Shown here piece after piece: positions 16,638 to 24,100 of a stretch of 64,000 nucleotides of DNA; within the stretch, counting starts at the first letter, position 1, and every line of letters starts with the position of its first letter. The notes beneath the pieces were generated by a model. That model did not search any database, was not told the DNA's origin, and saw nothing but the letters and a program-made list of their open reading frames with translations. The stretch is from an uncultured Clostridia bacterium. GTDB taxonomy: Bacteria > Bacillota > Clostridia > Christensenellales > Borkfalkiaceae. Both the position numbers and the translations under genes were made by a program. Where the stretch lies: the NCBI GenBank assembly GCA_944358655.1, contig CALVRO010000003.1, positions 1 through 64,000 on the forward strand, read 5' to 3'.

Positions 16638-17405
16638 TTGGCATATGTAATAAAGATCAGGGGAGTTATCGTCTGCTTCGCCGTGGCGGTGGTCATCGCC
16701 GCGCTGTCGCTTTCGGCCTACTATTCGGGCGCATACGCCGTGTGGATGGGCGGAACGGTCAGAAAACTGCCCATATACAGCGTGGAGTGCGGCGAAAAGG
16801 CCGTCGCGCTCACCTTCGACTGCGCGTGGGGCGTCGACCACACCGACGACATCCTCGCCGTGCTCGAGCGCGAGGGCGTGCCCTCCACATGGTTCATGGT
16901 GGAGTTCTGGGCGGAAAAGTACCCCGAATACGTCCAAAAGATAGACGGCGCGGGGCACGAGATAGGCACTCACTCCTCTACCCATTCCTACATGTCGCGG
17001 CTTTCGGCGGAGGAGATACGCTCCGAGCTCGCCTCGTCGTCGCAGGCCATTTCGGCCGTCACAAATAAAGAGGTGGAGCTCTTCCGCCCGCCCTACGGCG
17101 ACTACAACGACCGCCTCGTCGCCACGGCGGAGGAGGAGGGGTACTTCGTCATACAGTGGGACGTCGACTCGCTCGACTGGAAGGATCTTTCGGCGGGCGA
17201 CATAGCCGTGCGCGTCCTCGGGGGCGTGCGCGAGGGCAGCATAGTGCTCTTCCACAACAACGGCCTGCACACCGCCGAAAGCCTGCCCGCCGTCATCTCG
17301 GCGCTCAAAAACAGGGGCTACACCTTTAAAACGGTGGGCGACCTCATCCTCCGCGAGGGCTACAAAATGGCCGCCGACGGCAGACAGCAGCCCGCGGAAA
17401 ACTAA
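16638..17405 (+). CDS. pdaB: Polysaccharide deacetylase, PdaB-like sporulation protein
   Basis: NodB-type deacetylase of the spore-formation PdaB group. One N-terminal membrane anchor (8-30) is followed by LPIYSVECGEKAVALTFDCAWG (metal Asp in TFD), the HSSTH metal site, the RPPYGDYN motif, and QWDVDSLDWKDL; this run of motifs is characteristic of PdaB. The protein probably trims peptidoglycan in the spore envelope. Start TTG 16638 lies 7 bases after GGAG and removes an unlikely N-terminal tail; the frame itself is open further upstream. Confidence 0.85.
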   Translation: MAYVIKIRGVIVCFAVAVVIAALSLSAYYSGAYAVWMGGTVRKLPIYSVECGEKAVALTFDCAWGVDHTDDILAVLEREGVPSTWFMVEFWAEKYPEYVQKIDGAGHEIGTHSSTHSYMSRLSAEEIRSELASSSQAISAVTNKEVELFRPPYGDYNDRLVATAEEEGYFVIQWDVDSLDWKDLSAGDIAVRVLGGVREGSIVLFHNNGLHTAESLPAVISALKNRGYTFKTVGDLILREGYKMAADGRQQPAEN

Positions 17406-17457
17406 AAGATGAACAATGTCCTTTAAGGGCGTGATTATTTCAAAGGAGTAAGAATAT

Positions 17458-18144
17458 ATGATCTCTAACAGCGAAAACAACAAGGTCTACTTATGCGGCA
17501 CGATAGTGTCGCAGGGGGTATTCTCGCACGAGGTATTCGGCGAGGGCTTCTACGAATTCTATGTGCGCGTCAACCGCCTTTCGGGTCAGGCCGACACCCT
17601 GCCCGTCACCATCTCCGAGCGGCTGATGACCGATGATATGCAGGTCGGCCGCACCATAAGCGCGCTCGGTCAGTTCCGCTCGTACAACAAGCTCGAAGGC
17701 GGACGGTCGCGCCTCATGCTCACGGTGTTCGTGCGCGAAGTGCTGCCCTCGCCGCCCTCGGCAAACCCCAATTCCATAGTGCTCTCGGGCTACATATGCA
17801 AGCCGCCCGTCTACCGCACTACGCCCTTCAACAGGGAGATAGCCGATCTGCTCGTCGCCGTCAACCGCTCGTACAACAAATCGGACTATATTCCCGCCAT
17901 AGCGTGGGGGCGCAACGCCCGCTTTGTGGCCAAGATGTCCGTGGGCGACAAAATAGTGCTTTCGGGGCGCATACAGTCGCGCGAATACCAGAAAAAGCAG
18001 CCCGACGACTCCTTCCTCACCATGACGGCATACGAAGTTTCGGTCTCCAAACTCGCCCTCTTCGACGACTATTCCGAGCCAGAGGCCGACGGCGAATTCG
18101 CCCTCTTCGCCCCTCGGCGCGATCTGCACACCCACGCCGAATAG
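17458..18144 (+). CDS. Single-stranded DNA-binding protein with two OB folds
   Basis: The 228-residue protein contains two SSB-like OB domains. The first spans residues 7-95 (NKVYLCGTIV...). The second spans 104-200 (NSIVLSGYICKPPVYRTTPFNREIADLLVAVNR..., IPAIAWGRNARFV, GRIQSREY). The second matches classical SSB closely and the first is diverged. It lacks the acidic DDDIPF tail of standard SSB, ending instead in PRRDLHTHAE, so it is probably an accessory SSB. A strong ribosome site (AAGGAG) precedes ATG 17458. It follows pdaB by 52 bases. Confidence 0.82.
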   Translation: MISNSENNKVYLCGTIVSQGVFSHEVFGEGFYEFYVRVNRLSGQADTLPVTISERLMTDDMQVGRTISALGQFRSYNKLEGGRSRLMLTVFVREVLPSPPSANPNSIVLSGYICKPPVYRTTPFNREIADLLVAVNRSYNKSDYIPAIAWGRNARFVAKMSVGDKIVLSGRIQSREYQKKQPDDSFLTMTAYEVSVSKLALFDDYSEPEADGEFALFAPRRDLHTHAE

Positions 18145-18203
18145 GCAGGCGGGTATGCGGCGAACAGATATAAGAAAAACTAATATATATATCGTTAAAA
18201 ATT

Positions 18204-18244
18204 TGCGCCCGCCGTTTGCAAAACGGCGGGCGCGCGTATATAAT
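18204..18244 (+). promoter_or_regulatory. Promoter embedded in an inverted repeat ahead of the MATE gene
   Basis: GCGCCCGCCGTTT/AAACGGCGGGCGC (18204-18232) is a 13-base-pair inverted repeat. TTGCAA (18216-18221) sits at its centre and TATAAT (18239-18244) follows after 17 bases. Transcription would begin only a few bases before ATG 18255. The repeat may double as the end of the previous transcript or as an operator. Confidence 0.5.
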
Positions 18245-18254
18245 CGTTTTCGCT

Positions 18255-19682
18255 ATGAAAACCTCTCTGTCTGTCAAAAGATCTTCAAGCGTCGATCTGA
18301 CGAGCGGCAACGTGTGGAAGGTGCTGCTTGTGTACTGTCTGCCCATCTTCGGCAGCGCCATGGTGCAGCAGCTCTATTCGCTCGTCGACCTGCTCGTCGT
18401 GGGCAACTTCGCCGCCAACTCCAACCTCGCCGTCAACGCCGTGGGCAACGCCACAACGGTGGTAAACATCCTTCTCGCCTTCGCGCTGGGCGCAAACGCG
18501 GGCTGTTCGGTGACGGTGGCCAAGTACTTCGGCGCCAAAAACCATTTAAAGGTCAGGGAGACGGTAAACACCTCTTTAGTCACCTTCTCGGCGCTGTGCG
18601 CCGTCACCATGGTGCTCGGCTTTGCCTTCGGCGACCTCTCCATGGACGCCCTCAGTGTCGACGCCTCCTACCGCGCCGACTGCCTCGCCTATCTCTACAT
18701 ATACGCCGGCTCCATGCCCTTCGTCTTTTTATACAACACGGGCTGCGGCATCTGTTCGGCCATGGGCGACAGCAAAACGCCCTTCGTCTTTCTCGTCGTT
18801 TCCTCCCTCCTCAACGTCGGGCTCGACCTTCTCTTTGTCTGCGTCTTTCATTGGGACGTGGCGGGAGCGGCGTGGGCTACGTTCATCTCGCAGGCCATCT
18901 CGGCCGTGCTCACGGCCTTTGTGCTGTGGCGCAAGCTTAAAAGACTGCCTGCCGACGGCAGCCCGCGCATGTTCGTAAGGGAGATAAGCCGCGACCTTAT
19001 AATAACTTCGGTGCCCGTCATACTGCAGAACGCCTTTGTGTCCGTCGGCAATTTCTTTGTTTCGAAGCGCATAAACGATATCGGCATCGACGCCACAACG
19101 GGCTTTACGGCCGCTTTCAAGCTCGTTTGCATGGCCAACATGGGCGTCAGCCAGATGACGAGCGGTCTGGCCAACTTCTGCTCGCAGAACAAGGCCCTCG
19201 GCGAGTACAGGCGCATAGCAAAGGGGCATCTCGTTGTGCTGTGCTACTGCCTGATCACCAACGCCGTGTTCATGGCGGCGTTCATAGGCGCACCCGAGTT
19301 TTTCACCCGCCTGTTCGTCGACGCCCAAAAACTTACGCCCGACGCCATGGCGTATTCGGTAAACTTCCTCGTAATAGTGTCGTCCTTTCTGCCCGTCGTC
19401 TGCGTTAAAATAGTCTGCGACGGCGCCGTGCGCGGCTGCGGGGGCAACCTCGGCTTCACCGTTTCCACCTTTACCGACCTCATCTTAAGGGTCATCTTCG
19501 TCTACGTTCTCGTCGGCCCCATGGGCTTTTCGGGCGTCAGCTGGGCGTGGGCGATAGGCTGGTCTATCTCCATGTTCATAGCCGCGGGGTTCTATCTGGC
19601 CATACCCTGCCTCAGGGGCGTGTTCTTCCCCAAACGCGCGGCAAAATGCGCCGCAGAACAAAAAGAAGGCCAAAACACTTGA
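18255..19682 (+). CDS. MATE family efflux transporter
   Basis: The 475-residue protein has twelve predicted membrane helices arranged as two similar halves, with MATE hallmarks (PIFGSAMVQQLYSLVDLLVVG near the N-terminus and VPVILQNAFVSVGNFFVSKRIND opening the second half). MATE proteins export cationic drugs or metabolites using Na+ or H+ gradients; the substrate is unknown. ATG 18255 has no ribosome site and lies about 11 bases after the -10 box, so the mRNA may be leaderless. Confidence 0.9.
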   Translation: MKTSLSVKRSSSVDLTSGNVWKVLLVYCLPIFGSAMVQQLYSLVDLLVVGNFAANSNLAVNAVGNATTVVNILLAFALGANAGCSVTVAKYFGAKNHLKVRETVNTSLVTFSALCAVTMVLGFAFGDLSMDALSVDASYRADCLAYLYIYAGSMPFVFLYNTGCGICSAMGDSKTPFVFLVVSSLLNVGLDLLFVCVFHWDVAGAAWATFISQAISAVLTAFVLWRKLKRLPADGSPRMFVREISRDLIITSVPVILQNAFVSVGNFFVSKRINDIGIDATTGFTAAFKLVCMANMGVSQMTSGLANFCSQNKALGEYRRIAKGHLVVLCYCLITNAVFMAAFIGAPEFFTRLFVDAQKLTPDAMAYSVNFLVIVSSFLPVVCVKIVCDGAVRGCGGNLGFTVSTFTDLILRVIFVYVLVGPMGFSGVSWAWAIGWSISMFIAAGFYLAIPCLRGVFFPKRAAKCAAEQKEGQNT

Positions 19683-19707
19683 TTTTTTTAAAAGGGTATG
19701 CTATCAT
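19679..19707 (+). promoter_or_regulatory. Promoter of the leuA T-box leader
   Basis: TTGATT (19679-19684) and TATCAT (19702-19707) are 17 bases apart. The transcript would start near 19714, just ahead of T-box stem I. A TATAAT at 19726-19731 lacks a partner -35 box. Confidence 0.5.
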
Positions 19708-19734
19708 AATAAAAAGTTAAATATCTATAATGCA

Positions 19735-20304
19735 ATGAAGCGGAATAGTAATCGGGCTGCCGCATACAGAGATCTGCCGGTCGGTGCAAGGCAGGGGAGG
19801 AGGCCCGGCGAACTCGCCGCAGAGCAGACTGCGTGAAAAAAAACAGTCGCAATACCGTTCGGGTTTATTTTTAATAAATGACCGAAGGGCCGCCGGAGCG
19901 CGACAGGCAAATGCGACGGCAGGGCGATTTTTGTTCAGAGCCGAGCAGTTCGAGGAGCGTGAGGAGGAACCGAGGGAGTTTACTTTTGGTAAATGACCGA
20001 AGGGCCGCCGGAGCGCGACAGGCAAATGCGACGGCAGGGCGATTTTTGTTCAGAGCCGAGCAGTTCGAGGAGCGTGAGGAGGAACCGAGGGAGTTTACTT
20101 TTGGTAAATGACCGAAGGGGGCGCCGGAGCGCGACAATGAAATGCGACGGCTATGGACGAAAAGAAAGTAGCGCAGTACGGTATCCCGCCGTACAACGGG
20201 CAGGGCGTGTTCAGCGCCTTACAAGGCGGCGTAAGCCGTAAAGAAGAGTGGTACCACGTTCGGGTGAGAGGAGCGTTTCTTCAATGAAACGCTCTCTTTT
20301 TTTT
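19735..20304 (+). promoter_or_regulatory. Leucine T-box leader (specifier CUC) with tandem-repeat insertion, terminator included
   Basis: Stem I opens AATGAAGCGGAATAGTAATCGGGC (GCGG 19740-19743 pairs with CCGC 19817-19820; CGGGC pairs with GCCCG 19803-19807). It has the AGAGAT motif and the GGTGCAAG loop (about 19782-19790). The specifier loop reads GAA-CTC, with codon CTC (Leu) at 19813-19815. The antiterminator motif AGAGTGGTACCACG lies at 20245-20258, with TGGT to pair with the tRNA CCA end. The terminator (GAGCGTTTC/GAAACGCTC and eight T) ends at 20304. Uncharged leucyl-tRNA should allow read-through to leuA. About 430 bases separate stem I from the antiterminator, filled mostly by tandem repeats. 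Confidence 0.85.
19864..20108. repeat. 115-base tandem repeat inside the T-box leader
   Basis: Two nearly identical 115-base units (19878-19992, 19993-20107) are preceded and followed by partial units. Each ends in a palindromic core: TTTAT-N5-ATAAA (19864-19878), TTTAC-N5-GTAAA (19979-19993) and the same at 20094-20108. After each core comes TGACCGAAGG. The sequence around the core is related, in reverse orientation, to the repeats at 20315-20440 and 59741-59990. The open frames running through it are by-products of the repeat. Confidence 0.85.
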
Positions 20305-20314
20305 GCACAATATC

Positions 20315-20445
20315 TGCGTCGCAATACTGTGTCGTGCTGCGGCAACTTTCGGTCATGTACGTCTGTGTACACTCCCTCAAGTTTTCCTCGCACTCCTTGC
20401 CTTGCTCGCATCTATTGCGCAAAAATCTCTCTGCACAACTTGGTT
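20315..20445 (-). repeat. Dispersed palindrome-core repeat, inverted copy
   Basis: This 130-base segment between the T-box terminator and leuA matches the two units at 59741-59990 in its CGCAATACnnTGTCG, GGTCATGTACGTC...GTGTACACTCCCTCA and TTTTCCTCGC...CTTGCTCG blocks. Its core is TGTAC-N6-GTACA (20356-20371). Confidence 0.8.
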
Positions 20446-20507
20446 TTAGTCCGAGCCGACAGACTTCGCATCTCATTGTCGGGCTTACGTTCGCCCTCGG
20501 GGTTCGC

Positions 20508-20965
20508 TGTCATTTCGACTGTAGCGAGTGAAACGAGCGAAACGGAGAAATCTCCCGTGTTCCCTTTCAGATACACTTTTACCACAGCTTGTCCGTCGCT
20601 GTCGCGACGAGATACCTCGGCGACGCGCGCACATGCTTGTGTTGTGGCCAACCCTCTCGGCGCGCTGCTCGGCATGACAAAGGAGGTAAGGAAAGAGGTC
20701 ACTCTGCGTTCCCCCTCGGGGTTTGCTGTCATTTCGACCGAAGGCGAAGCCGAAGCGGAGAAATCTCCCCGCTTATAAGAGTGTCATTTCGACTGAAGCG
20801 AGTGTAACGAGCGAAACGGAGAAATCCCCCCGGTTACTTTTCAGATACACTATTACCTTATTCTCGCACAAAACTGTAGTATTTGCGCGAAAGAGGAGCC
20901 GCAGGCGTAAAAGGCTGACAAGGCAGATATATCTGCCTTGTTGCAAAAGGCGCCTTGCGGCGACG
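20508..20965. repeat. Cluster of dispersed GTCATTTCGA-type repeats before leuA
   Basis: Three copies of GTCATTTCGA...GGAGAAATC(T/C)CCC begin near 20510, 20729 and 20782. The first continues into the same blocks as the repeat at 12181-12437 (TTTCAGATACAC, GAGATACCTCG, GGCGCGCTGCTCGGCATGACA). The third continues into a 126-base segment (20840-20965) that copies 194-320. No gene is seen in 20305-21051; the rest of this gap (20966-21051) shows nothing I can assign. Confidence 0.75.
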
Positions 20966-21051
20966 AGGAGAGGTGGCCACACGCGTGAGCGTGTGGTCGG
21001 AGAGGGCGATATCCAAAATCTCCCCGCAATAACAGCAAAACAGGTGTTTGT

Positions 21052-22719
21052 ATGCAAAATCATGTAAAGTACAAAAAACAATTCTTTCTTCCCCCCGAAA
21101 AGTGCATGGATTGGGCCGCAAAGGACATGGTGGAGCGCGCCCCCGTGTGGTGCTCCGTAGACCTGCGCGACGGCAATCAGAGCCTTGTCGAGCCCATGTC
21201 GCTCAATACAAAGATAGAATTTTTCAGGCTGCTCGTCGAAATAGGCTTCAAGGAGATAGAGGTGGGCTTTCCTGCCGCCTCCGAGACGGAGTACGAATTC
21301 ATGCGCCGCCTCATAGAGGTTGGCCTCATCCCCGACGACGTCACCGTTCAGGTGCTCACGCAGGCGCGCGAGCACATAATAAAAAAGACATTCGAGGCCG
21401 TTAAGGGCGCCAGGAACGTCGTCGTCCACGTCTACAACTCCACCTCGGTCGCCCAGCGCGAGCAGGTATTCAAAAAGGACAGGGAGGAGATAAAGCGCAT
21501 AGCCGTCGACGGCGCGCGCCTCCTTAAGCAACTGACCGAGCAGGCGGGCGAGAACTACCGCTTCGAGTACTCTCCCGAATCCTTCACGGGCACCGAGCCC
21601 GAGTATGCCCTCGAGGTGTGCAACGCCGTTCTGGACGTGTGGCAGCCCACGGCGGACAGAAAGGCCATAATCAACCTGCCCGCCACCGTGGAGAACGCCA
21701 TGCCCCACGTCTATGCCCAACAGATAGAGTACATGCACAAGCACCTGAACTACAGGGATTGCGTTGTGCTCTCGCTGCATCCCCACAACGACCGCGGCTG
21801 CGGAGTGGCCGCCGCCGAGACGGGCCTTTTGGCGGGCGCCGACAGGATAGAGGGCACGCTCTTCGGCAACGGCGAGCGCACGGGCAACGTCGACATAATA
21901 ACTCTGGCCATGAACATGTACTCGCAGGGCGTCGATCCCTGCCTCGACCTCTCCAACATGCCATATATAACCGCCCTCTACAAGTCGTACACGGGCATGC
22001 CCGTCAGTCCCCGTCAGCCCTACGCGGGCGAGCTGGTGTTCGCCGCCTTTTCGGGCTCCCATCAGGACGCCATCGCCAAGGGCATGGCGTGGCGCGCGCA
22101 GAAGGGGGGAGTGTGGGAGGTGCCCTATCTTCCCATCGACCCCAAGGACGTGGGCAGAGAGTACGAAAGCGACGTCATCCGCATCAATTCCCAGTCGGGC
22201 AAGGGCGGCGTGGGCTATGTCATGCAGACGGCCTTCGGCATCAACATGCCCCGCGCCATGAAGGAGGACATGGGCTACAGGGTGAAGCACCTCTCCGACG
22301 TCACCCACAGCGAGCTCAAGCCCGAGGCCATCTACAACGTGTTCAAGGAGAGCTACCTCGAAAACCGCCCCGCGTTCGACATTTCCGAATGTCACTTCCG
22401 CCAGGTGGACGGCATCGAGGCCTCGGTCACCATCCTCAAGGGCGGCAGGGAAACCACCATAATTTCCAAGGGCAACGGCAGGCTGGACGCCGTGTCCAAC
22501 GCGCTCAAGGCCTGCTTCGGCGTCACATACACCCTTACGGGCTACGAACAGCACGCCCTCGGCGAGGGCTCGCGCTCCAAGGCCATTTCGTATGTCGGGG
22601 TGGAGAGCGGCGACAAGGTGTATTTCGGCGCGGGCGTCGACGACGACATAATAAAGTCCTCCTACAAGGCCCTCACCTCGGCGGTCAACAATCTGCTCGC
22701 CGCGTGCGGAGATGTCTGA
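21052..22719 (+). CDS. leuA: 2-isopropylmalate synthase
   Basis: First committed step of leucine synthesis: acetyl-CoA plus 2-ketoisovalerate. DLRDGNQSLVEPM near the N-terminus and the metal-binding HPHNDRG (about residue 245) mark the long LeuA type (555 residues) also found in actinobacteria and yeast. The C-terminal 130 residues form the allosteric leucine-binding domain. The CTC-specifier T-box upstream gives an independent match to leucine. The ribosome site (AGGTG, 6 bases before ATG 21052) is modest. No leuB/C/D lies in the window. Confidence 0.94.
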   Translation: MQNHVKYKKQFFLPPEKCMDWAAKDMVERAPVWCSVDLRDGNQSLVEPMSLNTKIEFFRLLVEIGFKEIEVGFPAASETEYEFMRRLIEVGLIPDDVTVQVLTQAREHIIKKTFEAVKGARNVVVHVYNSTSVAQREQVFKKDREEIKRIAVDGARLLKQLTEQAGENYRFEYSPESFTGTEPEYALEVCNAVLDVWQPTADRKAIINLPATVENAMPHVYAQQIEYMHKHLNYRDCVVLSLHPHNDRGCGVAAAETGLLAGADRIEGTLFGNGERTGNVDIITLAMNMYSQGVDPCLDLSNMPYITALYKSYTGMPVSPRQPYAGELVFAAFSGSHQDAIAKGMAWRAQKGGVWEVPYLPIDPKDVGREYESDVIRINSQSGKGGVGYVMQTAFGINMPRAMKEDMGYRVKHLSDVTHSELKPEAIYNVFKESYLENRPAFDISECHFRQVDGIEASVTILKGGRETTIISKGNGRLDAVSNALKACFGVTYTLTGYEQHALGEGSRSKAISYVGVESGDKVYFGAGVDDDIIKSSYKALTSAVNNLLAACGDV

Positions 22720-22768
22720 TCAAAGGGGCCGGGCGGCGCCAAAGTCATCAAAATTTCACCAAAGCAGT

Positions 22769-22842
22769 TTGACAGCGCCGCGCCGTAGTGGTATAATCAT
22801 TTAAAAAGGGCGCGGGGGCGCCGCACGCGGCGCCCCCGCGCC
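22769..22842 (+). promoter_or_regulatory. lgt promoter and leader hairpin
   Basis: A consensus promoter TTGACA (22769-22774), 17 bases, TATAAT (22792-22797) is followed 11 bases later by a perfect 16-base-pair hairpin (22809-22824 with 22827-22842, two-base turn). No T-run follows, so this is not a terminator. The lgt start is 25 bases further on. Confidence 0.8.
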
Positions 22843-22866
22843 ACTAAAAGTCAAGGAAATTTTAAT

Positions 22867-23760
22867 ATGCATCCTCAGCCGCTGTTTTCAATTTTCGGCC
22901 AGGAAATTTATGCCTACGGCATCTGCATGGCCGTCGGCATAATCGCCTGCTTCATCTTTCTGATGTGGGCGTTCTGGTACCGCAACTTCAACGAGGAGGC
23001 CTCCGACAAGATCCTCGTCATCGGCATAGGCGCCACGGCCTTCGGAATATTCATGGCCATGGTCTTTCAGTCGGTCTACAACTATATCGAAGATCCCTCC
23101 GAGGGCTTCCGCTTAAACACCTCCATGACCTTCTACGGCGGCCTCATCGGCGGCGTGGGCTCCTTTCTCATTGTGTGGAACCTCTATGTGTTCGTCATCG
23201 CGCCCCGCGTCAAAAAGATAAAGGTGCTGCAGAACCACATGAACGCCTCGCTGTCGGACGCCCTGCCCATCATCCCCATAGGCATAACCATTGCGCACGC
23301 CTTCGGCAGACTGGGCTGCTTTTTCGGCGGCTGCTGCTACGGCCGTCCCACCGAATCGTGGATAGGTCTGCCCTGCGCCCACGGCTATAACGAGGCGCTC
23401 GGCATGAACATGGACGGCGTAAACGTCATCCCCGTTCAGCTTATGGAGTGCATATTCCTGTTTGTGCTCTCCGCCGTGATGGCGCTGCTCTACTTCAGGT
23501 ATAAATTCAACTGCAACATGGGTCTGTATGCCATTGCATACGGCATATGGCGCTTTATAATCGAATTTTTCCGCGTCGACCACCGCGGCGACTTCGTGGG
23601 TAGCCTCTCGCCCTCGCAGTTCTGGGCCATAGTAATGGTAGTGCTCGGCGTGGCCTATTTCTTCCTCTACAAATACCTTCTCACCCGCTTTATGAAGCAC
23701 CCCGAACTTCAGCCGTCGCTGCGCGGCAAAGAGAAGGAGGAGCCTCAGGCTCAGCAGTAA
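22867..23760 (+). CDS. lgt: Prolipoprotein diacylglyceryl transferase
   Basis: Lgt moves diacylglycerol from phosphatidylglycerol to the lipobox cysteine of exported lipoproteins. The 297-residue protein has seven or so helices, with the conserved GRLGCFFGGCCYGRPT region (about 150-165) and the FFRVDHRGDF segment near the C-terminus. It is transcribed alone from its own promoter and followed by a hairpin terminator. Lipoprotein substrates in this window include the products at 7128 and 27136. Confidence 0.95.
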   Translation: MHPQPLFSIFGQEIYAYGICMAVGIIACFIFLMWAFWYRNFNEEASDKILVIGIGATAFGIFMAMVFQSVYNYIEDPSEGFRLNTSMTFYGGLIGGVGSFLIVWNLYVFVIAPRVKKIKVLQNHMNASLSDALPIIPIGITIAHAFGRLGCFFGGCCYGRPTESWIGLPCAHGYNEALGMNMDGVNVIPVQLMECIFLFVLSAVMALLYFRYKFNCNMGLYAIAYGIWRFIIEFFRVDHRGDFVGSLSPSQFWAIVMVVLGVAYFFLYKYLLTRFMKHPELQPSLRGKEKEEPQAQQ

Positions 23761-23808
23761 AATTTTTCGGTTGACCCGCATATATGTCCCGTTTAATATA
23801 ATGTGCGC

Positions 23809-23841
23809 GGCGCGGCAGGCTTATGCCTGCCGCGCCTTTTT
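23809..23841 (+). terminator. Terminator after lgt
   Basis: GGCGCGGCAGGC (23809-23820) pairs with GCCTGCCGCGCC (23825-23836) and is followed by five T residues. Confidence 0.8.
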
Positions 23842-23845
23842 CGCG

Positions 23846-23935
23846 CCCTTTTCGCTCTTTCGGCAAAAGGGAGGCGGCGGAACCAAAGGTTCCGCCGCCC
23901 TTAGGAGCGTACCCGCGATCTTGCGATCGGGGTAA
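23846..23935. other. Structured intergenic stretch
   Basis: The 340-base gap between lgt and the WYL regulator holds, after the terminator, three further hairpins: CCCTTTT/AAAAGGG (23846-23871), a perfect 12-base-pair stem GGCGGCGGAACC/GGTTCCGCCGCC (23873-23899), and CCC-GATC/GATC-GGG (23912-23932). A promoter-like TTGACC-17-TAATAT (23771-23799) lies upstream. A 69-codon frame here looks non-coding. It could be a small RNA or a dispersed repeat. Confidence 0.45.
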
Positions 23936-24100
23936 AGGATGGGCAAAGCCATATCCGCCGCTGTTTGTATATTTTATCATATATAGATTAGTTTGGCAAG
24001 CATATTGGTCAAATAAAATAGACTATTTTTAAAATTTTACAAATCTTTCATAATTGTCCCTTCGTGCCCGCCGAAGGACTGTTCGTCGTCGGCCGGAGCT

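Noticed and set aside
19864..20108. CRISPR array
   Set aside because: The units are contiguous 115-base copies without unique spacers, and no cas gene is in the window.
19878..20241. Two overlapping frames of about 77-82 codons with near-identical proteins
   Set aside because: They are the translation of the 115-base tandem repeat, lie within a T-box leader and have no ribosome sites.
20248..20778. 176-codon frame after the T-box terminator
   Set aside because: It begins inside the terminator region and runs through several dispersed non-coding repeats; composition matches no protein family.
20773..22554. 593-codon minus-strand frame across leuA
   Set aside because: Shadow of leuA; its protein is rich in His, Gly and Val with no family features.
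23823..24032. 69-codon frame downstream of lgt
   Set aside because: It runs through a terminator and three hairpins, without a ribosome site.
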